In this document: piece by piece, positions 1 to 5,190 of the stretch | Layout: each line of letters starts with the position of its first letter | Position numbering within the stretch: position 1 is the first letter of the stretch | Assembly (NCBI GenBank): GCA_021295675.1 | Contig: JAGWBY010000103.1 | Location: 1 to 7,911 of the forward strand | DNA length: 7,911 nucleotides | DNA from: Candidatus Latescibacterota bacterium | GTDB taxonomy: Bacteria > Latescibacterota > UBA2968 > UBA8231 | Reading direction: 5' to 3' | The notes under the pieces: generated by a model | Told to the model about the DNA's origin: nothing | The model's database searches: none | What the model saw: only the letters and a program-made list of their open reading frames with translations | Position numbers and translations under genes: made by a program

Positions 1-882
1 CGCGTCGTCGAGATAGACGGTGGCGTAGGAGCCCAGCGCGCCGTGGTGGACGACATAGGGGTCGGTGATGGGCAGGATAACCCTAGCTTCGGCGATGCCA
101 GCGGCGACGAGTTGGGTCTCGATAAATTGCACCTTGGGGGCACCGTCGGCGTTGGTTTTGGCGTTCATGCCGTGGTCGGCGGTAATGCCCAAGATAATGT
201 CTTGGGCGTCGAGCGCGCCGATAAAGCGGTCGAGGCGGGCGTAGAAGGCGTTGGCTTCCGGCTCGCCGGGTGCCCACTTGTGCTGGACGAAATCGGTGGT
301 CGAAAGGTAGAGCAGGTCGAGATCGTAGCATTCGAGGAGACGCGCGCCAGCCTCGATGCAGTACACGCTGGCTTCGGGATCGTAGATGCCGGGGTTTTTT
401 CGGCCGACTAGGTCGAGGACGTCGGCGATGCCGTGGGAGGGCAGCGCGGCTTCGTGCGCTTTTTCGACGGAAAAATTGATGCCTTGCCAGCCGTGGGCCA
501 ACAGCAGGCGCAACTTGTCTTTGGTGGTAATGGCAGCAACTTGTTGGCCGGCTTGATGGAAGGCGGCGAGGATCGTCGGGGCGCGGAGGAAGCGGGGGTC
601 GTTCATCATCACTTCCGCCTCAGCGTCTAGGTCGTAGTAGAAATTGCCGGGAATGCCATTTACGGCCGGCGGCACACCCGTGATGATGGCAACGTTGTTG
701 GGATTGGTGAAAGAGGGAATCGCGGTGTTTACTTGGCCGTGGACGCCGCGCTTGATGATCGCACGGAGATTGGGCATCTGGGCGGCAGCTTCGTCGAGAT
801 AGGCTTGGGCGCAGCCGTCGAGGCAGATGCCGACGATGGCTTTTTCGCGCGGGCGATAGCTGCGGTCATTGACTTGAATCAT
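1..882 (-). CDS. phnA: Phosphonoacetate hydrolase, N-terminal 294 residues (cut by left window edge)
   Basis: Hydrolyses the C-P bond of phosphonoacetate to acetate and phosphate; a cytoplasmic, two-metal enzyme of the alkaline phosphatase / nucleotide pyrophosphatase superfamily (unrelated to the zinc-ribbon protein called PhnA in E. coli). The frame starts at ATG 882-880 and stays open to base 1. Seen in the translation: the metal-binding Asp22 in CLDGC, the nucleophile Thr59 in PSFTNPNN, Asp197 and His201 in TTDFVQHK, and Asp236-His237 in ITADHGMNAKT. The stretches MMNDPRFLRAPTILA, APGEPEANAFY and PITDPYVVHHGALGSYATVY are close to what I recall of the Pseudomonas fluorescens 23F enzyme (about 410 residues). 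The last metal-binding His and roughly 110 residues lie outside the window. The start overlaps the stop of the alcohol dehydrogenase gene (ATGA) without a clear Shine-Dalgarno site, which suggests translational coupling. The main alternative is another phosphodiesterase of the same superfamily, but the motif match makes this unlikely. Confidence 0.93.
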   Translation of the reverse strand, partial: MIQVNDRSYRPREKAIVGICLDGCAQAYLDEAAAQMPNLRAIIKRGVHGQVNTAIPSFTNPNNVAIITGVPPAVNGIPGNFYYDLDAEAEVMMNDPRFLRAPTILAAFHQAGQQVAAITTKDKLRLLLAHGWQGINFSVEKAHEAALPSHGIADVLDLVGRKNPGIYDPEASVYCIEAGARLLECYDLDLLYLSTTDFVQHKWAPGEPEANAFYARLDRFIGALDAQDIILGITADHGMNAKTNADGAPKVQFIETQLVAAGIAEARVILPITDPYVVHHGALGSYATVYLDDA

Positions 883-1904
883 GCGTTGGGGGCAACGGCG
901 ACGCGGATGTGCTGGTGGGTTTCGGCCAAGGCGATGGCTTGCTCTAGCTCGGCGAGGGCAAAGGGGTCGCTGACCAGCGACGAGTACGGATAGCGGTCGG
1001 CGGTGCGGGCGAGAAAGGCGAGCGCTTCGTCGAGATGGTGCGGGCTGTAGTTGTGGACGCCGCGGATCGTCAGACACTTGCGGATGACCTGCTCGCCGGT
1101 CAGCTCTAGCCGGGTGTTGGGGTGGACCATGCCGACGAAGACATAGCTGCCGCCCGGGCGCAGGGCCGCGACTCCCGAGGGAATCAAGTCCGCGTTGCCG
1201 GCGACTTCAAAGACGGCGTCTAGTCCTTTCGGTGGCGGCTCGGCCAAGGGTATTGCGCCGAATTTGCTGGATAGCGCTAGGCGGTCGGCGTCGATGTCGG
1301 TACAGTAGATTTGCTCGATGCCGCGCTCGGCGAGCAGGGCGCAGGTATAGAGGCCGAGCAGACCGGCTCCTTGGACCAGAACCCGGTGGCAGGGAGTGGG
1401 CAGCACTGCGATGGCGTTGACGGCAGTGGCCAAGGCGCAGTTGGCCGGGGCGACCGCGGAGTCGGGCAAGCAGTCTGCTACTTTGGCGATGTGGGTGCCG
1501 GGTCTAATGAGCAGATGCGTGGCGTAACAGCCGTTGAGGCCGCTGCCGTTGGCGAGCGTGGCGTGACCGTACTTAAAGAGCGCGGCGCATTTTTCTGGCA
1601 GGCGATGTTCGGTGCAGGCCAGACAGGTGCCGCAACTGTCGGCGATGGTCCAGCTTACGCGATCGCCTAGTGCCGAGGTAGGACGCTGCGAGGCGACGAC
1701 GCGGCCGACGGCCTCGTGGCCGAGGATCAGGGGCACAGGCTCCGTGCGCAGGCCGGACAGCGTGTGGAGGTCGGAGCCGCAGATCGTGGCTAGGCCGACC
1801 TCGACGAGCACTTCACCCGGCGCGAGTGAGTCGGGTAAAGGAAGGTTTTCGCAGCGGAGCGGATGGTCTAGGCCGTCGAATACCTGTGCGCAGGCCGTGG
1901 GCAT
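879..1904 (-). CDS. Zinc-dependent alcohol dehydrogenase, HpnZ-like (phosphonate-associated)
   Basis: A 341-residue medium-chain dehydrogenase that should oxidise an alcohol (or reduce an aldehyde) with NAD. Catalytic zinc ligands are visible as Cys42 (ICGSDLH), His63-Glu64 (LGHE) and Cys156 (PANCA). Structural zinc cysteines are 91, 94, 97 and 106. The Rossmann motif is GAGLLG at 179-184, followed by acidic Asp203 (CTDID), which favours NAD over NADP. The features ICGSDLHTLSG, the Cys-rich loop ending LPEKC, LFKYGHA and APANCA resemble the family annotated as 'putative phosphonate catabolism associated alcohol dehydrogenase' (HpnZ). The direct overlap with phosphonoacetate hydrolase supports that assignment. 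A plausible substrate is a hydroxyalkyl-phosphonate such as 2-hydroxyethylphosphonate, but this is inference. The last cysteine spacing is eight residues rather than the usual seven. The ATG sits 3 nt after the upstream SDR stop and has an AAGG site 7 nt away. Confidence 0.88.
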   Translation of the reverse strand: MPTACAQVFDGLDHPLRCENLPLPDSLAPGEVLVEVGLATICGSDLHTLSGLRTEPVPLILGHEAVGRVVASQRPTSALGDRVSWTIADSCGTCLACTEHRLPEKCAALFKYGHATLANGSGLNGCYATHLLIRPGTHIAKVADCLPDSAVAPANCALATAVNAIAVLPTPCHRVLVQGAGLLGLYTCALLAERGIEQIYCTDIDADRLALSSKFGAIPLAEPPPKGLDAVFEVAGNADLIPSGVAALRPGGSYVFVGMVHPNTRLELTGEQVIRKCLTIRGVHNYSPHHLDEALAFLARTADRYPYSSLVSDPFALAELEQAIALAETHQHIRVAVAPNA

Positions 1905-1907
1905 AGG

Positions 1908-2624
1908 CTAGCCTTGCGGCTTGTGCCAGTAGCCTTCGAGCAGGTCTTGCGGCATCCAGCCCAACAGCCGCCGGGCCTTGGCGTTGCTGTAGCGGCCGTG
2001 GGGCGTGTCCGTGGTGATGTGGAAGATTTCGCAGCGCGAAGGCAGGGACGCCAAATCTACCTCTAGGCACTTTTGCAGGGCGCGAGCGGCGTCGGGAAAG
2101 GTGACGGAAAAGGGATTGGTGCCGCGGCCGAGTTGCTCGGCTGACGGCTCGGCGTCGCGAAAGCTCAAAAAGAGGGTGGTGAGTACGTGGATGGGGTGGT
2201 TGGCGGCGAATACGCGGCAAATCTCTTGGCCGAGCGATTTGGTGTGGGCGTAGAGGCCGACGCCTGAATGAAGGGGGACTTCTTCGTTGATGTCGAAGTC
2301 GTAGTGCTCGTACGAGGGGCCGGCTTGGGTGAAGTGGGGCCCGGTGTTGACGAAGCGGGAGTGGCCGTTTTCGACCGCGGCGAGGATGCCGTTGTACGTG
2401 CCGGTGGTATTGACGTCAAAGGCGATCTTGCGGTCGGGGCGCAGGACCGAGCAGTTGATGGTTACATCGGTGCCCTCGGTGGCGCGGCGCACTTGATCGA
2501 GGTCGGAGACATCCGGGCTGTCGAAGGGCATGATGTCAGTGATGCGCAGTTCGTAGGTGTCTTGGAGTTGTGCGACCACGTGTGGACCGAGCATACCATT
2601 GCCGCCTAGGAGCAAAACTTTCAT
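1908..2624 (-). CDS. NAD-dependent epimerase/dehydratase-like SDR protein (intact active site)
   Basis: A 238-residue extended-type SDR protein, short for that class (usually near 300 residues). Seen: nucleotide-binding GGNGMLG at 7-13 (Gly7, Gly10, Gly13), acidic Asp30 after the second strand (NAD preference), the NTTGTYNGILAA helix region at 72-83, and the catalytic pair Tyr125 and Lys129 in YAHTK. The usual active-site Ser position appears to be in FVNTGP, where Thr94 may stand in. It ends shortly after a 'RRLLGWMP' segment (219-225) that is common near the C-terminus of nucleotide-sugar epimerases. The substrate cannot be read from the sequence; within this operon it could act on a hydroxy- or oxo-phosphonate or a sugar derivative. 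The start ATG overlaps the previous gene by 4 nt and has GAGG 7 nt upstream. It shares its overall plan with the adjacent SDR gene, so the two are probably old paralogues. Confidence 0.85.
   Translation of the reverse strand: MKVLLLGGNGMLGPHVVAQLQDTYELRITDIMPFDSPDVSDLDQVRRATEGTDVTINCSVLRPDRKIAFDVNTTGTYNGILAAVENGHSRFVNTGPHFTQAGPSYEHYDFDINEEVPLHSGVGLYAHTKSLGQEICRVFAANHPIHVLTTLFLSFRDAEPSAEQLGRGTNPFSVTFPDAARALQKCLEVDLASLPSRCEIFHITTDTPHGRYSNAKARRLLGWMPQDLLEGYWHKPQG
1912..1915 (-). promoter_or_regulatory. Ribosome binding site AAGG for the alcohol dehydrogenase
   Basis: AAGG on the minus strand lies 7 nt before the ATG at 1904-1902, inside the last codons of the upstream SDR gene. It supports this start. 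Confidence 0.5.
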
Positions 2625-3310
2625 GGGTTGGCCTCAAAGTTGTATTGGGGATCAAACGATAGGTGGCTCTTGGCGTGCTCGACGGAGAAGCGGGCGCGTG
2701 CCCCAGCGGACTGGATGTGGATGGCGTTGTACTGGCCGGCTGGCCCCTTTTGCACAAGCTGGCCCACGGCTTGGGCGGCGTCGCGCTCCTCGAGCCACAT
2801 GGGATCGTAGGCTTGGTCGGCGACTTCTTCGGCGCGGACGAGGTGGCCGAGGCGGGCAATAGTGATGCGGAGTTCGTGGCTGTGGGCAAATTCGCGGGCC
2901 GTAAACTCGGCTAGGTGTGCGCCGAGAACGGCTGGTGCGCAGGAGGGCAGCGGCTTCCAAGTCTCGTCAACGGTGAGGTCTTCTTCGTACGGGACGAAAA
3001 GGTCGAGCGTGCTCAATAGAACGACGTGTTCGACCTCTGCGGCGGCTGCGGCCCAGAGCAGATTGTACGTGCCGCGCGTATTGCGGTCCAGCCAGGTGAT
3101 CTCGCCATCGCCCGCCCGCGGCGCATAGGCGAGGTGGACGACGATGTCGATGTCTTTGACGAGCGCATCGGTCTCTGAGTCGTGTCCTATATCGCTCTGA
3201 ATCCCGAATCTAGGCTCGGGGTCGGTCAAGCGCACTTGGTGTGTGTCGCCGAGGCCAGCGGCTAGGGCTTGGCCGAGCGAAGTAGCGGCGTTGGTAATGA
3301 GTACTCGCAT
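2621..3310 (-). CDS. SDR-family Rossmann protein lacking the catalytic Tyr-Lys pair
   Basis: A 229-residue Rossmann protein related to NAD-dependent epimerases. The N-terminal strand MRVLITNAATSLG aligns without gaps with the glycine motif of the neighbouring SDR, but the first two glycines are Asn7 and Thr10 and only Gly13 is kept. Asp30 (LTD) is conserved, as are DIVVHLAYAP at 55-64, RNTRGTYNLLWAA at 76-88 and the serine in LLSTLDLF (Ser100). There is no tyrosine between Tyr108 and Tyr168 and no lysine between Lys119 and Lys188, so a YxxxK motif cannot be placed where the family has it (near residues 125-135). It is therefore probably not a standard oxidoreductase. It may bind a nucleotide loosely, pair with the next-door SDR, or act by another mechanism, as some atypical SDRs do. 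It begins 4 nt after the guaB stop and overlaps the next gene by 4 nt. The product is real, but its function is unknown. Confidence 0.8.
   Translation of the reverse strand: MRVLITNAATSLGQALAAGLGDTHQVRLTDPEPRFGIQSDIGHDSETDALVKDIDIVVHLAYAPRAGDGEITWLDRNTRGTYNLLWAAAAAEVEHVVLLSTLDLFVPYEEDLTVDETWKPLPSCAPAVLGAHLAEFTAREFAHSHELRITIARLGHLVRAEEVADQAYDPMWLEERDAAQAVGQLVQKGPAGQYNAIHIQSAGARARFSVEHAKSHLSFDPQYNFEANP
2632..2635 (-). promoter_or_regulatory. Ribosome binding site GAGG for the intact SDR gene
   Basis: GAGG on the minus strand lies 7 nt before the ATG at 2624-2622, inside the end of the preceding SDR gene. It supports the overlapping ATGA start over a later one. Confidence 0.6.
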
Positions 3311-3314
3311 AGCC

Positions 3315-4796
3315 TTAGAGGACCTGTTGGTCGGTTTGGGTGGGGACGATGTCGTGGATCTGGCTGTCCATTAGCGCGGTGGACGACTGCATTTCGAGCA
3401 CGGCCTTTTCGTGCAGTTCGTCGATGGTGCGGCAACCGGCCGTGGCGAGAGTGGCGCGCAGCATCTGGATGCGGATCGGCAGTTTGTCGTGGATTGAGCC
3501 GATGTGGGGCACGTAGCCGGAGATGCCCTCTTCGAAGAAGTTCTCTTGCGTCTGTGCATAGCGCCGCATGTTGTGGGCGCGCAGCGAACCTTCCATCCAA
3601 TACTCTTTGACAACATCGCCGGCCGCGGTGCGCACGAGGTTGCCTTGGCTTTCGGTGTAGCCGGCGAAGAAGCTCCCCATCATCACGGCGTTGGCACCCA
3701 AAGCTATGGCCACGGCGATCTCGGCCGGACCTGAAATGCCGCCGTCGGCGATGATGGGCAAGTAGGCGTTGCAATCCTGCTGCCACTGGTTGCGCGCCGC
3801 GTTGATTTCCATCAAGGCCGTGCCTTGGCCGCGGCCGGTGGCCTTGACTTCCTGCGTAATGCAGCCCGAGGCGATTCCCATGCCGACTTTGATGGCGTCG
3901 GCACCGGCTTCGGCCAAAAAGCGAAATCCCTCGGCCGTGACGACGTTGCCGCCGATGACTGGGGCGTCGGTGCGCTCCTTGAGGAATTGGATCATTTGCC
4001 GCTGGTATTCGGTGTGGCCGTCGGAGGCGTCGATGATGAGTACATCTACTTCTTGCGCGATGAGGGCTTCGGCCCGCTCGCGGTCCTCCGGGTGGGTCGA
4101 GACGGCTGCGCCGACGAGCAGGCGCTTCTTTTCGTCGATGGATTCGTTGGGGTGCCGCAGGTGCTTGTCGAGGTCCTTTTTGAAGACCACTGCTTGTAGC
4201 ACACCTCCCTTGGAAAGAATGGGCAGGAAGCCTCGGCCGTAGCGGATCATCAGCTCGTTGGCGGCTTTGAGGTCGCTTATTTCGCGGCCGGCCTGCACGT
4301 CGGTTTTCATGCGGGAAGCGACCTGGCAGTCGAGGTCGCGGCGCTCGTCGAAGTCCTTGTCTGTGAGGATGCCGAGGAGCTGGTCGTGGAACTGGCCGCT
4401 GGTGGTGACCGGGAAGGTCGTGTAGCCGGTGCGGTGGATGATCTCTACTACTTCGGCGATGGGCTGCTCGGGAGACAAGGTGAGAATATCGGTCTGAAAA
4501 CCGGCCTTGAAGCGCTTGACTTGGCCGACCTTGGCACACTGCTCGTCAATGGGCTGGCTGACGGGCAGGATGCCGATGCCGCCTAGCTGGGCTAGGGCAA
4601 TGGCCATATCGCCGCCGGTCACGGCCTGCATGGCGGCGCTGAGAAAGGGCACGTGCAGGTAGAGAAAGTCGTCTCCCTTACGGCAGAGCCGGGTTTTGAG
4701 CGACGTGTTGGGCGCATTGCCGTCGGTGGGCGTGTGTCCGGGCAGAATGCGAAATTCTTTGAGGCTGTGGGAAGGGGTGCTCAGGACTTGGGCCAT
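3315..4796 (-). CDS. guaB: IMP dehydrogenase with CBS domain pair, Tritrichomonas-like type
   Basis: Oxidises IMP to XMP with NAD, the committed step of guanine nucleotide synthesis, as a cytoplasmic tetramer. The 493 residues match the family's usual length. Seen: the beta/alpha barrel starting at SLKEFRILPG; a CBS pair at about 101-212 inserted in the barrel; Asp256 in IIDASDG; the catalytic loop MGIASGCITQEV with nucleophile Cys312 and Thr314; phosphate-binding ADGGISG at 350-356 and MMGSFFAG at 372-379; KEYWMEGS at 397-404; and the Arg412-Tyr413 dyad on the mobile flap, followed by FEEG with Glu423. The N-terminus and flap resemble the divergent Tritrichomonas foetus enzyme as I recall it more than the E. 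coli or Bacillus type. The ATG matches that enzyme's N-terminus and has AGAGGA 5 nt upstream. It is the first gene of the five-gene operon. Whether this is the organism's only IMP dehydrogenase cannot be told from here. Confidence 0.93.
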   Translation of the reverse strand: MAQVLSTPSHSLKEFRILPGHTPTDGNAPNTSLKTRLCRKGDDFLYLHVPFLSAAMQAVTGGDMAIALAQLGGIGILPVSQPIDEQCAKVGQVKRFKAGFQTDILTLSPEQPIAEVVEIIHRTGYTTFPVTTSGQFHDQLLGILTDKDFDERRDLDCQVASRMKTDVQAGREISDLKAANELMIRYGRGFLPILSKGGVLQAVVFKKDLDKHLRHPNESIDEKKRLLVGAAVSTHPEDRERAEALIAQEVDVLIIDASDGHTEYQRQMIQFLKERTDAPVIGGNVVTAEGFRFLAEAGADAIKVGMGIASGCITQEVKATGRGQGTALMEINAARNQWQQDCNAYLPIIADGGISGPAEIAVAIALGANAVMMGSFFAGYTESQGNLVRTAAGDVVKEYWMEGSLRAHNMRRYAQTQENFFEEGISGYVPHIGSIHDKLPIRIQMLRATLATAGCRTIDELHEKAVLEMQSSTALMDSQIHDIVPTQTDQQVL

Positions 4797-4801
4797 GGAA
4801 G

Positions 4802-4807
4802 TCCTCT
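4802..4807 (-). promoter_or_regulatory. Ribosome binding site AGAGGA for guaB
   Basis: AGAGGA on the minus strand is 5 nt from the guaB ATG at 4796-4794. Its spacing and purine content fit a normal Shine-Dalgarno site, and it fixes the start together with the N-terminal family match. Confidence 0.65.
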
Positions 4808-4817
4808 CAGCGTTGGT

Positions 4818-4825
4818 GGGGGGGG
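4818..4825. repeat. Homopolymer run of eight G (C8 in the guaB leader)
   Basis: Eight consecutive G on the plus strand lie between the predicted guaB transcription start and its ribosome binding site, so the guaB mRNA leader would carry C8. Such runs can change length by slippage, but this one is outside coding sequence and shorter than most proven phase-variable tracts. Confidence 0.8.
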
Positions 4826-4848
4826 AAGAGGGAAGGATTTAGCCTTAG

Positions 4849-4877
4849 AGTATAAAAATAGCATTGGTTTTATTCAA
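4849..4877 (-). promoter_or_regulatory. Sigma70-like promoter for the guaB-phnA operon
   Basis: Read on the minus strand, TTGAAT (4877-4872) is followed by a 17-nt spacer and TATACT (4854-4849). These match the consensus hexamers at 4 of 6 and 5 of 6 positions with ideal spacing, in the AT-rich core of the divergent region. Transcription would begin near 4842, giving a leader of about 46 nt. That leader is too short for a known purine riboswitch, and I see no clear operator palindrome. Confidence 0.65.
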
Positions 4878-4923
4878 CCCACTTTATTTTCTTTAATAGA
4901 TAGCAATCACATCCATAAGCTAA

Positions 4924-4928
4924 AGGAG
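4924..4928 (+). promoter_or_regulatory. Ribosome binding site AGGAG for the YtxH-type gene
   Basis: AGGAG sits 7 nt before the ATG at 4936. It is the strongest Shine-Dalgarno site in the window and selects this start over the internal Met17. Confidence 0.8.
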
Positions 4929-4935
4929 CTTTGTT

Positions 4936-5190
4936 ATGTTCTACGAAAAAATCTATCCTAGGAACAACCATTCGACCGACGGCATGACGTGTCTCTTGGC
5001 CGGTTTTGTGGCTGGCGTCGCGGTCGGCGCAGCCGTGGGTGTGTTACTGGCCCCGAAAAAGGGCGAGGACACCCGGCGCTTGATCAAGGACCAAGCTGAA
5101 GAGACGCGCGATCAGGTGGTGAAGGCTGTGAATGGGGTGACGGCGCGGTTCGAAAAGAAGGCCCCACAGGAGGAGGAAGAGGCGGCTTAA
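4936..5190 (+). CDS. YtxH-domain small membrane protein
   Basis: An 84-residue protein with one hydrophobic segment at about 18-39, ending in the family's LLAPKKGEDTRR boundary, followed by a charged helix (about 44-75) and an acidic Glu-rich tail. The pattern of a short glycine-rich membrane helix, then AP, then a basic K/G stretch and an amphipathic helix is that of YtxH-like proteins. Those are often linked to general stress in Firmicutes but have no defined biochemical role. Glycines 23, 27, 31 and 35 recur every fourth residue, a GxxxG face suited to helix packing. It is transcribed away from guaB with its own strong ribosome binding site. It meets the ABC exporter gene tail to tail, sharing four bases (TTAA) in both stop codons. 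The first 17 residues are polar and carry no signal peptide features. No functional link to its neighbours is shown beyond position. Confidence 0.85.
   Translation: MFYEKIYPRNNHSTDGMTCLLAGFVAGVAVGAAVGVLLAPKKGEDTRRLIKDQAEETRDQVVKAVNGVTARFEKKAPQEEEEAA

Larger units (their letters stand above)
1..4796 (-). other. Five-gene operon: guaB - SDR - SDR - alcohol dehydrogenase - phnA
   Basis: Five minus-strand genes follow one another with junctions of 4 nt (3311-3314), a 4-nt overlap (2621-2624), 3 nt (1905-1907) and a 4-nt overlap (879-882). There is no room for a promoter or terminator between any of them, and one sigma70-like promoter lies just before guaB. This supports one polycistronic transcript that continues past the left edge. 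The downstream end, and therefore any further phosphonate genes, is not visible. Transcript continuity is inferred from spacing only. Confidence 0.85.
4797..4935. other. Divergent intergenic region between guaB and the YtxH-type gene
   Basis: This 139-nt spacer is the only sizeable non-coding stretch in the window. The left third is G-rich on the plus strand and forms the guaB leader; 4840-4920 is strongly AT-rich compared with its surroundings. A convincing promoter is visible only toward guaB. On the plus strand TTTATT (4869-4874) and TTTAAT (4892-4897), 17 nt apart, are a weak candidate for the YtxH-type gene. No hairpin, tRNA or riboswitch fold was recognised. Confidence 0.7.

Noticed and set aside
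43..411. A 122-codon plus-strand open frame rich in Gly and Val
   Set aside because: It is the reverse reading of the phosphonoacetate hydrolase gene, whose minus-strand translation has clear catalytic motifs.
1311..1670. A plus-strand open frame opposite the alcohol dehydrogenase
   Set aside because: Gly/Ala/Val-rich shadow of the real gene with no start signal or domain.
3262..4539. A 425-codon open frame on the minus strand overlapping guaB in another frame
   Set aside because: Its product is an Arg/His/Pro-rich low-complexity chain with no domain. It lies inside a well-supported guaB gene and is a by-product of high GC third positions.
4797..4842. A purine riboswitch in the guaB leader
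   Set aside because: The predicted leader is only about 46 nt and shows no stem-loop core; there is not enough room for a purine or PRPP/guanidine-type aptamer.
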